A stretch of DNA of 33,502 nucleotides from a virus: positions 1 to 33,502 of IMG/VR virus record IMGVR_UViG_3300025769_000439; one strand, written 5' to 3'. The notes under the pieces are model-generated. The model was not told the origin of the DNA. It searched no databases and saw only the letters and a list, made by a program, of their open reading frames with translations. The number at the start of each line of letters is the position of its first letter. Position 1 is the first letter of the stretch. Both the position numbers and the translations under genes were made by a program. This document shows positions 13,470 to 20,506 of the stretch, in pieces.

Positions 13470-14810
13470 TTATGCAGATAGCATATTATCAACCCTAAAG
13501 ATACGATAATATTGATTTGTTTTCGCAGTTGCAAGACCGTTAGCAGGTGTCGAACCAACGAATGGGTTAGATACCATACCGTAGCGAGTCTTGAAGCCGA
13601 TTTTCGGCTGGAAGGTCGCTTCAACAACGGCACGAACCATCGTCAGAGGAACGTATGGGCAGTAGAACACACCAGCGTCATATGGGTTTGTACCCTTATA
13701 ACCAACGTTCACATAATCGGTTGCCGAATATGGGTCAATGTACACTCTGGTACGTCCATTCAGAACACCAGCGAATGTGTTGCCTGTGTCATCAACATTG
13801 AGGCTCGTTGACATAGCAGGAGCATAGTCAAGCATACCCGAAGCAGCAAGAGCCGAGGCAACATCAGACGAACAGAGAACGAAGTTACCTTTGCCTCTCC
13901 GAGTCTCTTTTGCAATCACATTGGCTTCTCTTTCGATCTGAATAACGAGACCCTTGAACTTCTCAACCGACCAACGACCATCAGCATCGGTCGAAAGATC
14001 GAAGATACCGTTGATAGCAGTGTTAGCTTGTGAAGCACCAGTTTTCGCTTGCGAGTTGACTGTACGAACAACTTCACGGTTGATTTCTGCAAGGATTTCA
14101 GTCGTGAGAATATTCGCAAGTTCGGTTTCAGCATCAAGACCGTGGATCGCTTTCAAGTCTTGTGCGAGTTCAAGCGAATAGTCTGCCTGCAATGCACGGG
14201 ACTTCGCAGTCACGGTTGCTTTTTCGATGGTGAATCCCATGTCATTGAAAGTCGAACCACCCGTAGAACCGAGGGCTTCCGCATCGTCTGTCGCCATACC
14301 AGTACCGACAACAGGACCAACACGATCATTGTTGATAGAAGAGTCGCTGTTAGAGTCGGTTAGACCAAGCAGACCAGAAGGCGATGCGTCTTGAGCGGAA
14401 CCCGAAGATTCACCACCGTACTTCGTGTTAGCTTCGTTGAAGAGTGCTTCAGTAGACGCTGTAGAACCGTCACCATAGCGCGACTTCATCGCGAAGATAA
14501 GACCAGTAGGACCAGTCATCGGCTGAACGCCGCAGATATCATAAGCGACGAGGTTTGGCATCGCACGACGAACAAGCGAAATCAGAACTGGGTTCCAGTT
14601 GGCCGCTGAAGTTGTGCTGTTTGAAGGAGCACCTGTACCTTCGTGAAGAAGCATACCTTCTTCGCGCATGGCACGCTCTTGGTTTTCAAGAAGAACGGCA
14701 GTGACCGACTTCTTGTGATAGTCTGTGATTTTACCGGCAGCATCTTCATTAAGAACGCTGCCCCACTTCTCGACGAGAGAAGAATAGTTAGGGAGTTGTT
14801 GGTTATACAT
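13470..14810 (-). CDS. 23: Major capsid protein gp23
   Basis: The 446 aa fit the T4 gp23 family: MYNQQLPNYSSLVEKWG start, AANWNPVLISLVRRAMPNLVAYDICGVQPMTGPTGLIFAMK (the strongly conserved N-arm/E-loop stretch), and an FYCPYVPLTMVRAV and FQPKIGFKTRYGMV end. Slightly shorter than T4 gp23 (521 aa). Residues 55-57 are L-H-E followed by GTGAP, matching the (L/I)-x-E cleavage rule of the T4 prohead protease, so the mature protein would start at G58. The RBS is AGGAG, 10 nt before the ATG. It forms the hexameric head shell and is the last gene of the late minus-strand operon before the terminator. Confidence 0.97.
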   Translation of the reverse strand: MYNQQLPNYSSLVEKWGSVLNEDAAGKITDYHKKSVTAVLLENQERAMREEGMLLHEGTGAPSNSTTSAANWNPVLISLVRRAMPNLVAYDICGVQPMTGPTGLIFAMKSRYGDGSTASTEALFNEANTKYGGESSGSAQDASPSGLLGLTDSNSDSSINNDRVGPVVGTGMATDDAEALGSTGGSTFNDMGFTIEKATVTAKSRALQADYSLELAQDLKAIHGLDAETELANILTTEILAEINREVVRTVNSQAKTGASQANTAINGIFDLSTDADGRWSVEKFKGLVIQIEREANVIAKETRRGKGNFVLCSSDVASALAASGMLDYAPAMSTSLNVDDTGNTFAGVLNGRTRVYIDPYSATDYVNVGYKGTNPYDAGVFYCPYVPLTMVRAVVEATFQPKIGFKTRYGMVSNPFVGSTPANGLATAKTNQYYRIFRVDNMLSA

Positions 14811-14837
14811 TTTTTTATTCTCCTGAATGTATTGTTA

Positions 14838-15764
14838 TTATTCTTTTCTTTGGCGACGGATCGCATCAACATATTTTGCCATAGTGTCATTGTCGATTTG
14901 AGCAATGGCACCCATGTCTTTATCTACGAGAAGATCATCGGTTTCATCCGCACCTTCTGAAATAGATTTTTTGAAATAAGATTTCTTGATGGTATCCACT
15001 TTCTCCGAGAAAGTTTCAGCATCTTCAAAATCTAAATCCTCAACCAACGAAAAGAGTTTTTCGATTTCGGTTTCGGCAAGACCAGATGATTTCTCCAGAA
15101 TGATATCACGCTTGTGATATGCTTCCAGATCCTCGTTCATTGCAAGCATTGCTTCTGTGTAAGTATTCACAGTTTCTTTCAATGAATCAATTTCAGCTGC
15201 CAATTCGTCTACAACATTAACCTGTGATTCAGGTACTTCAATGTATGATTCCATAAACAAGTTCTTGAGACCTTCCATGAAGTTCTCAGCAATCTCGGTA
15301 CGAAGACCTTGTTCGATTGCAATTTCATTTTCCTTCATCCAAGTTTCAACTACTAGATTCAGATACGCATCCACTTCTTCTGCGAGAGCATCTTTGTAGA
15401 CTTCCAGATCCTCCGTAAGTTTTTCTTCATAGGCTTCTTCAAGACGGTCAATTTCTTCTTTGAGTTTTGAATTGATCACCGCTTCAAAGATCGTTGCCGC
15501 TTTCTTTTTGAAACCTTCTGAAAGAGTGGCTTCTTCTGAAATAAGAGCGTCAAGGTCATCTTCGAAATCTTCTTTAGCAACTTTAAGTTCGCTAGGCATA
15601 GAATTCTCCTTATCACCTTTACGCTTTTTTGCGCCTTTTACTTTATCATCGGCAGCAGCTACTGAAGCAACAGATTGTTCTTCAGCATTTTTTTCGTCAT
15701 GAGCTTCTTCGATTTCTTCGCCATCGTAATCTAGCTCAAGATCATCTTCATATTTTTTTGTCAT
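14838..15764 (-). CDS. 22: Prohead scaffold (core) protein gp22
   Basis: The 308 aa are highly charged and helical, located between protease gp21 and capsid gp23 exactly as in T4. ISEEATLSEGFKKKAATIFEAVI and WMKENEIAIEQGLRTEIAENFMEGLKNLFMESYIEVPES align by eye with T4 gp22 (SPEAKETFGTVFEATV..; WLTENKLAVDKGIKAELFESMLGGLKELFVEHNVVVPEES). It builds the prohead core and is later degraded by gp21. The first ~55 residues (very acidic, then KKRKG) are extra compared with T4. An internal ATG at 15599 behind a strong AAGGAG site would give a 253-aa product of T4-like length. Confidence 0.92.
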   Translation of the reverse strand: MTKKYEDDLELDYDGEEIEEAHDEKNAEEQSVASVAAADDKVKGAKKRKGDKENSMPSELKVAKEDFEDDLDALISEEATLSEGFKKKAATIFEAVINSKLKEEIDRLEEAYEEKLTEDLEVYKDALAEEVDAYLNLVVETWMKENEIAIEQGLRTEIAENFMEGLKNLFMESYIEVPESQVNVVDELAAEIDSLKETVNTYTEAMLAMNEDLEAYHKRDIILEKSSGLAETEIEKLFSLVEDLDFEDAETFSEKVDTIKKSYFKKSISEGADETDDLLVDKDMGAIAQIDNDTMAKYVDAIRRQRKE

Positions 15765-15782
15765 TTATTTGACTCCTATCAA

Positions 15783-16445
15783 TTATCTTGATTTTGATTT
15801 AACTAATGAGAGGAAATTTTTAAACTCACGAACCTGCGTCTCATAGAGATTAGCGCGTGGAGCCTTTCTAATTTCAGTCTCCATTTTTCTCACTTCTCTG
15901 GCTTCCAAGATTCCGTTATTCCAGATCCAATCTACACCTTCCATAATCCCATTAACAAACGCATCGTGCGCTGATGGATCTTGTACGATATCAACTGTAC
16001 TTAAAACGAAATCAGGTTTGACATAGTTAATGCCTTCCCTTTGTTCCAGACTTCCCATACCACGAGTTGAAACACCCAACTTTACACCCCCTTCAAGTAA
16101 TCCTCTTACGATTTGACCACATGGAGTTTCAAGAATGGTTGCTCTTCCGATCACATTATTGCCGTCCCATTTGAGTTCGTCAATTTTGTGCGAAACTTTG
16201 TCTAAGTTAATAGTCGGACCTGTAGGATGATTCAATTCACCAACAGCACGACCTTTACTTACTTGATCTTCAATATATTTGTTGACCGCACCTTCCATGA
16301 TTCCTCTTGGATAGATGCGACCATTTCTATTCTTTGTCTCTGCTTGCATGAATACGCCTTCAATCGCGTATTTCTTGCGACCGTCTGCTTTTGCTTCGGC
16401 GATGACCTCTAGATCATCTTCAACGTATTCGGTAATTAGTTTCAT
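15783..16445 (-). CDS. 21: Prohead core protease gp21
   Basis: The 220-aa serine protease has the herpesvirus-assemblin-like fold used by T4-type phages. Motifs: NRNGRIYPRGIMEGAVNKYI, catalytic His in GELNHPTGPT (H73), nucleophile Ser in LGVSTRGMGSLE (S126), and the DIVQDPSAHDAFVNGI segment. It cleaves gp23, scaffold and internal proteins at (L/I)-x-E sites. Its own ribosome-binding site is poor (AGAAGAAAG). About 88 nt upstream a second, truncated copy of its first codons lies behind a much better site, so the start may have moved by recombination. Confidence 0.95.
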   Translation of the reverse strand: MKLITEYVEDDLEVIAEAKADGRKKYAIEGVFMQAETKNRNGRIYPRGIMEGAVNKYIEDQVSKGRAVGELNHPTGPTINLDKVSHKIDELKWDGNNVIGRATILETPCGQIVRGLLEGGVKLGVSTRGMGSLEQREGINYVKPDFVLSTVDIVQDPSAHDAFVNGIMEGVDWIWNNGILEAREVRKMETEIRKAPRANLYETQVREFKNFLSLVKSKSR

Positions 16446-16494
16446 GCGAAAATTCTTTCTTCTTTTCTTTTTTTACCTTCATTGGAAGAAGTTG

Positions 16495-16533
16495 CTATCT
16501 ACCGAGTTTTAAATATTCGGTAATCAGTTTCAT
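16495..16533 (-). pseudogene. Fossil 5' end of gene 21 (MKLITEY) with intact RBS
   Basis: ATG at 16533 (minus) opens a 12-codon frame MKLITEYLKLGR-stop. The first seven codons encode the same MKLITEY as real gp21, with 19 of 21 nt identical and both differences at synonymous third positions. A strong GGAGGAAG site lies just upstream, inside the end of the gp67-like gene. Homology stops after codon 7. It looks like the leftover start of a displaced gp21 allele; a leader-peptide role is possible. Nothing else recognisable lies between it and gp21 (16446-16494). Confidence 0.7.
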
Positions 16534-16536
16534 TTG

Positions 16537-16737
16537 TTATTCTTCCTCCGATTCCAGTTCTTCGTAGTCGTCTTCGTCAGCAAGTTCATAACCAGAGTAA
16601 TCAGCACCCATGCCGATTTTAATAGTTTCAAAAGCATCTGCTACTTTTGCATGTAATGCTTGATTAATTGCATCACCAGCATTGGTATAGTTTTTGCTAA
16701 GAATGTTATCAATAATATTTTCAGCGTATTCGCTCAT
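16537..16737 (-). CDS. 67: Small acidic prohead core protein, gp67-like
   Basis: The 66 aa occupy the T4 position of genes 67/68 between portal and protease. The layout is that of gp67: a short helical N-terminus (NIIDNILSKNYTNAGDAINQALHAKVADAFETIKIGM) and a very acidic tail (ELADEDDYEELESEEE). T4 gp67 (80 aa) is a minor prohead core component that is processed by gp21 and affects head shape. Assignment rests on position, size and charge more than on residue identity. RBS AAGGAG (16746-16741). A TATAAATA late box sits 25 nt upstream. Confidence 0.75.
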   Translation of the reverse strand: MSEYAENIIDNILSKNYTNAGDAINQALHAKVADAFETIKIGMGADYSGYELADEDDYEELESEEE

Positions 16738-16762
16738 TTCAAATCTCCTTATAATTTAATAT

Positions 16763-16770
16763 TATTTATA
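16763..16770 (-). promoter_or_regulatory. T4-type late promoter upstream of the prohead genes
   Basis: Minus-strand TATAAATA octamer, identical to the T4 late consensus. Its inner end is 25 nt before the start codon of the gp67-like gene and it lies in the only gap (16738-16788) of the region. It would start transcription of 67-21-22-23. Octamers of this AT-rich kind also arise by chance, so position is the main support. Confidence 0.75.
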
Positions 16771-16788
16771 CTTTTAAAGTTTTTGACA

Positions 16789-17007
16789 TTAAGTTAAACT
16801 AACATTGTCCCAATATGTCTTGCTCAACTCACCTTCAGTTTCTACAGTCGAACCTACTTTTCTACATTTCACATAAACCTGATTTACACCTGTTGTTCGA
16901 ATGCCGTTTGTCTGCTTTTCCCATAATGCTCTTTGCGCAATGTTGCCAGGATCTGGTGGATTATCATCATATTCCCAAATTCCACCTCTTATCGTATTCC
17001 ATGCCAT
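16789..17007 (-). CDS. Virion-associated hypothetical protein (72 aa)
   Basis: The 72-aa product begins MAWNTIRGGIWEYDDNPPDPGN and continues ALWEKQTNGIRTTGVNQVYVKCRKVG..GELSKTYWDNVSL. This is Trp- and Gly-rich, beta-type composition as in small tail or fibre-attached proteins. It is the last gene of the decoration cassette inserted between portal and prohead core genes and lies 12 nt after its neighbour (RBS AAGGAAGAAG). No family is recognised with confidence. A structural or host-contact role is inferred from context. Confidence 0.6.
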   Translation of the reverse strand: MAWNTIRGGIWEYDDNPPDPGNIAQRALWEKQTNGIRTTGVNQVYVKCRKVGSTVETEGELSKTYWDNVSLT

Positions 17008-17019
17008 TTGCTTCTTCCT

Positions 17020-18147
17020 TTAATCTATAACATCTTCAATAACAGAAGTGATCAAATCTGCTATAAGTGTTGCTCTAAATTTTAATAGTCCGCTCAAATC
17101 ATCTCGAATAACAATCTCGATTCTGTCATTTTCAGAACCCAATAACTCAATTTCAGTCGTAAAATCAAATCGAATCTTTAACATAGTGTTTGTTGAATCT
17201 GATACTGAAGTCACGATCCGACTGCCGGGCAGATTCAAAAAATCGAATAGATTTTTCACATTTCCCGAAAACCGCAATTTATTTTTTCTATACCATCTAA
17301 AGATAATGCCATTCTGTAACTCATTAACATTGAGAATTTTATTATACGAGTATCCATAAGATGCGCCGTCAGTCGCAGTCGGATTTAATGCGTCAACCAA
17401 TATCAATTCTAGACCTCTTGCAGCGACTCTTTGACCAGAATTTGGTGCCATCTTGAAAATTGCTGGAGCGCCTGTTTCTTCGAACTGAATATCGTCTAAA
17501 TAATAATTAGGTGCCTGACCGGCTCCGATATCAATAGTTTTAACTACCAACTGATCTAAAGTTGTACCAACAATTGCAAAATCTGAAAGACCTATTGAAA
17601 AATTTTGCCAAGCATTTAAAGTTATAGTAGAAATATATTCAGATAAATTTAATTCGTTGCTCACATTTGTTCCGGCGAGTCTAAATCTTAAAGAAACATC
17701 TTTATCTCCCTGAAGAGACCAAGACGATAGATAGATCGAACCAGATAATGATTCGTAATTACCAAATGTAATAGCACCAGAGTCTCTATTGAAAAGTGCC
17801 TCTGCTCCACCAACTGTTCCTGAAGCGTCTATACTTTGTGCGCCACTATTTGCTTGATCAGTCGAAACAAAATCCCATGTCCCAGAAATTGTCGATGCGC
17901 TCCATCCAGCACTATCACCACCATTATGAATCAACAGCGGAGTACCACCAGCGGAGATATTTTGATTTAAATCTGGTCCATATGAATCATTTGATGCTAT
18001 GATATTATTATTGACATGATGAACCATAGGATGCGTGTAAGCAGCAATGCCATATGGTTTATTTGGTATACCGTCTGCATGATTGTCATCACGCACAACG
18101 TCAGCAGTATGTCCGCTAGTAGTACTACCAATTTCAAACTTTATCAT
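17020..18147 (-). CDS. Putative virion adhesin with carbohydrate-binding-module-like domain
   Basis: The 375-aa product is rich in Ser, Thr, Gly and Asn and poor in Cys. Residues ~84-235 look like a jelly-roll carbohydrate-binding module: SGTWDFVSTDQANSGAQSI, then YESLSGSIYLSSW, VSLRFRLAGT, LNAWQNFSIGL, and YYLDDIQFEE, the strand set seen in CBM-type folds. The C-terminal ~140 residues (KLRFSGNVKNLFDFLNLPGS... IEIVIRDDLSGLLKFRATLIADLI) form a separate domain. It is encoded in a late structural operon beside a collagen-like fibre gene, so a glycan-binding surface protein is a reasonable inference. Confidence 0.6.
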   Translation of the reverse strand: MIKFEIGSTTSGHTADVVRDDNHADGIPNKPYGIAAYTHPMVHHVNNNIIASNDSYGPDLNQNISAGGTPLLIHNGGDSAGWSASTISGTWDFVSTDQANSGAQSIDASGTVGGAEALFNRDSGAITFGNYESLSGSIYLSSWSLQGDKDVSLRFRLAGTNVSNELNLSEYISTITLNAWQNFSIGLSDFAIVGTTLDQLVVKTIDIGAGQAPNYYLDDIQFEETGAPAIFKMAPNSGQRVAARGLELILVDALNPTATDGASYGYSYNKILNVNELQNGIIFRWYRKNKLRFSGNVKNLFDFLNLPGSRIVTSVSDSTNTMLKIRFDFTTEIELLGSENDRIEIVIRDDLSGLLKFRATLIADLITSVIEDVID

Positions 18148-18158
18148 ATTTTATTCTC

Positions 18159-18728
18159 TTACTGTAAATAGAACGAAACTCTAGTATATACGGTTCCCGA
18201 AGTATGATCACCAACGTAGTTTATTTCCATAGTTTTTCCGGGAGGAATGATAAGCGAACCCTCTTTATTGAATCTGTACATTTCTCCTTCTTCTTTTGGA
18301 TAATGACGATCAAACACGTCAATTGTTCCGGTTGTTGTTGGCCCAGCATTATAAGCTGTCACGGAAGAAAGTTTACCAGATCCTGAGTTCATATTTGTAG
18401 GAGTTTTTGATGTACCCCCAGAAGAATATGTCGTATCAAAACCTATCTGTAAATAGTTAGACGCATTCGGCAAAGCAGTTCCACCAGAGGGATCTAAAAT
18501 TTGCCAACGAATATAATTTACAACCATATCTAAAGTAGAATTATTTTTCAAATGTAAAATCGTGACAGTACCATTTACACATGTCCCCGTACCCCAGACT
18601 TGGTATGCATTACCATCTCTTAGACTGATAATGTGTTGTTGTGATGATGTTTCTGAATAAACATTTAATTGATTATTATCTGTAACAGATACCCATTTAC
18701 CATTACCAGATCCAGATTCTATTTTCAT
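18159..18728 (-). CDS. Putative virion decoration protein A (189 aa)
   Basis: Begins MKIESGSGNGKWVSVTDNNQLNVYS and is an all-beta, Gly/Ser/Thr-rich protein with no membrane segment. It shares a layout with the 18923-19480 product. In both, a 'GsG...kV...n.L' start is followed by a 'k N.st..m.v..i' strand pair and a late 'I.P.k...i' strand (here GSLIIPPGKTMEINYVG). A 'T.vt..l.yY' end closes both. The two therefore look like divergent paralogues. It probably coats a tail or fibre or decorates the capsid. The start overlaps the upstream stop (ATGA). Confidence 0.6.
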   Translation of the reverse strand: MKIESGSGNGKWVSVTDNNQLNVYSETSSQQHIISLRDGNAYQVWGTGTCVNGTVTILHLKNNSTLDMVVNYIRWQILDPSGGTALPNASNYLQIGFDTTYSSGGTSKTPTNMNSGSGKLSSVTAYNAGPTTTGTIDVFDRHYPKEEGEMYRFNKEGSLIIPPGKTMEINYVGDHTSGTVYTRVSFYLQ

Positions 18729-18919
18729 AGTCTTTCCTCCAAATTAATTTCTTCGTCTGATAATTCTTCACCTGTGACAATAGATAAATGAAGATTTATC
18801 TTCTTGAGTTCGTATAAAATTTCTGTCAATAATTCCCGATCTAGTGTATCATTACCTATCTTAAAATTATTAAGGGTTTTTTCTGTTGCTAAATCTTGGA
18901 ATGCGTTTCTTAATGCCAT
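18725..18919 (-). CDS. Small conserved phage protein (64 aa, helical)
   Basis: The 64 aa run MALRNAFQDLATEKTLNN..., then TLDRELLTEILYELKKINLHLSIVTGEEL, with an acidic end. The 'LL.eIL.eLKK.N.hLs..t' helix is a pattern I recall from small proteins next to tail or fibre genes in other phages. It is probably a short coiled coil that trimerises or bridges neighbouring structural proteins. It lies between the two paralogous decoration genes, 3 nt after one and overlapping the other. Confidence 0.65.
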   Translation of the reverse strand: MALRNAFQDLATEKTLNNFKIGNDTLDRELLTEILYELKKINLHLSIVTGEELSDEEINLEERL

Positions 18920-18922
18920 GCT

Positions 18923-19480
18923 TTATTCACCATAATAATAAATTAGTCTTGTGCAAATAGTTCCCGCAGTCGCGACTTCAACAGTAAGTGCAATACTTTT
19001 CTGAGGACTGATAATCAACGCACCGTTAAAAAATTCTTCGCTGTGACCTGTCCCGTTGATCCACTGTTCAAAGAATGTTCCATTTGTTACTGTTGATCCA
19101 TTCACACCTCTGTAAGCATTCACTGTCGAAACATTATTTGAACTCAAATTCAAATTGTTGACATATGCATCTGTTGCGGCAGATATTAGTGTACCTGTTG
19201 TGGAATTAGTATACATTTTCCACAACGATACAACCGTTCCGCATGTTCTTATACTGTGGACCAATATGTTTCTTGTTCCAGTATTTTTTATATAAAGATT
19301 GCCGGTCTCAGTGTCCGTTGTGGTCATAGAAATGTGATCTGTAATAGCAACATAAGCATCCCCATTTGTATCTGATCTCTCAGCAAAAACGGGTGTTGTA
19401 ACAGCATCAGTCAATAGTCTATTAATAGAACTTACCTTCGCCTGATATCCACTGCCCGCGCCATCTCTAATGATTGTCAT
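18923..19480 (-). CDS. Putative virion decoration protein B (185 aa)
   Basis: Begins MTIIRDGAGSGYQAKVSSINRLLTDAVT, a start I recall from small structural proteins in many phages. The rest is beta-rich: NLYIKNTGTRNILVHSIRTCG, LWKMYTNSTTGTLIS, FFNGALIISPQKSIALTVEV and a TRLIYYYGE end. The 'l.I.N....ilV..I' and 'a.ii.P..s..l.v' strands pair with those of protein A. Its two Cys residues (..RTCGT.. and ..TICTR..) could be a disulfide or chance. Probably a homotrimeric or decorative virion protein. RBS AGGAG. Confidence 0.6.
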   Translation of the reverse strand: MTIIRDGAGSGYQAKVSSINRLLTDAVTTPVFAERSDTNGDAYVAITDHISMTTTDTETGNLYIKNTGTRNILVHSIRTCGTVVSLWKMYTNSTTGTLISAATDAYVNNLNLSSNNVSTVNAYRGVNGSTVTNGTFFEQWINGTGHSEEFFNGALIISPQKSIALTVEVATAGTICTRLIYYYGE

Positions 19481-19506
19481 TAGTTTTTCTCCTCATTTGT
19501 TTTTTC

Positions 19507-20505
19507 TTAGCACCCATCATCGAACCAGAATGTAAAACTATCTGAATCACTATCTATATTCGTTTGTATCCATAAATATTTATTCAATTCTGTTGTCGGT
19601 GCCGAATCTTGTATGAATAAGGGAACCGAAGAATCACCACCACCGATTGCATTATCTATAAGTTGTACTTCATATTTATCAATGTCTTTATTATATATCA
19701 GTATAGCACGATCTGGTATATTCTCTTTTCGTGTACGAACAACATCAGCATTGTCCATCAAATTATAAGAACCGCCACCGCCTAATGTACTTAATGACTT
19801 ATTCACATTTGCTTGCCATGTCTTGAAGTTCTTTTCTACTTCTTCAATGTATGGCTGCACATTTGGCAATGCTGCATCTTTGCCAGCAGGACCTTCCGGC
19901 CCTTGTGGTCCTACTGGTCCCGTATCACCTTTATCGCCTCTTTTTCCCTTTGGTCCCATGGGACCGGCTGATCCTTCAGGACCTCTTGGACCAATATCAC
20001 CTTTTTCGCCTCGGTCACCTTTAGGTCCAGTTTCACCAGTATCTCCCTTTTTTCCTTGGATACCTGGTTCGCCTTGTTCACCTTTTTCTCCTTGAAACCC
20101 CTTATCGCCCTTATCGCCTTTAGGTCCTATCGGCCCTTGATAACCACGAGGTCCTCTTTCTCCTTGGGAACCATCAAGACCTCTTTCGCCTTGCTCACCT
20201 TTATCGCCTTGAACGCCTTGAACGCCTTGAGGACCAATCTCGCCCTGTTCACCAATCAATCCTTGCGGACCTACTGGTCCCGTATCACCTTTTTCACCTT
20301 TCTCCCCCTTATCACCTTTAGGACCTTCTACAATAGTTGTTTGTTCTTCAAGCAATCTATTATCAATAGTCTCTATGTCTTCCATCAAAGCAGATATCTT
20401 TTTCAAGATACCCAACTTTAGTTCTTTCAGTTCCTTTCGGACCTCTTCTGTGTTTTCATCACTATAGAGTAAGGCAGTAGCGAGTAATTTATTTTCATGA
20501 GACAT
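19507..20505 (-). CDS. Collagen-like fibre protein with 50 Gly-X-Y triplets
   Basis: The 332 aa form three parts. Residues 1-60 are a helical, charged N-terminus ([27 protein letters not shown]) suited to trimerisation. Residues 61-210 are 50 uninterrupted Gly-X-Y triplets rich in GPK, GDK, GEK and GPQ, dominated by charged pairs that stabilise a triple helix without hydroxyproline. Residues ~211-332 are a C-terminal cap ending [21 protein letters not shown], a motif often found at the ends of phage collagen-like or head-fibre proteins. It starts 1 nt after gp20's stop, so it rides on the portal transcript. Likely a thin virion fibre. Confidence 0.85.
   Translation of the reverse strand: MSHENKLLATALLYSDENTEEVRKELKELKLGILKKISALMEDIETIDNRLLEEQTTIVEGPKGDKGEKGEKGDTGPVGPQGLIGEQGEIGPQGVQGVQGDKGEQGERGLDGSQGERGPRGYQGPIGPKGDKGDKGFQGEKGEQGEPGIQGKKGDTGETGPKGDRGEKGDIGPRGPEGSAGPMGPKGKRGDKGDTGPVGPQGPEGPAGKDAALPNVQPYIEEVEKNFKTWQANVNKSLSTLGGGGSYNLMDNADVVRTRKENIPDRAILIYNKDIDKYEVQLIDNAIGGGDSSVPLFIQDSAPTTELNKYLWIQTNIDSDSDSFTFWFDDGC
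19876..20325 (-). repeat. Collagen Gly-X-Y repeat tract
   Basis: 450 nt encoding 50 perfect Gly-X-Y triplets. At DNA level it is a 9-nt-like quasi-repeat (GGTCCT/AAAGGT/GATAAAGG types read on the minus strand), prone to slippage and recombination that keep the frame. Two GPVGPQG-type blocks near the ends are almost identical (around 19905-19930 and 20265-20290). Confidence 0.9.
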
Positions 20506-20506
20506 G

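Noticed and set aside
16446-16515. Second mini-ORF (MKVKKEKKKEF...) overlapping the gp21 start
   Set aside because: Twenty codons in low-complexity A/G-rich DNA with no RBS; probably just the junction sequence left by the allele exchange.
20056-20421. Plus-strand frame opposite the collagen-like gene
   Set aside because: Low-complexity Phe/Leu/Thr product produced by the reverse of Gly-X-Y codons; no start signal.
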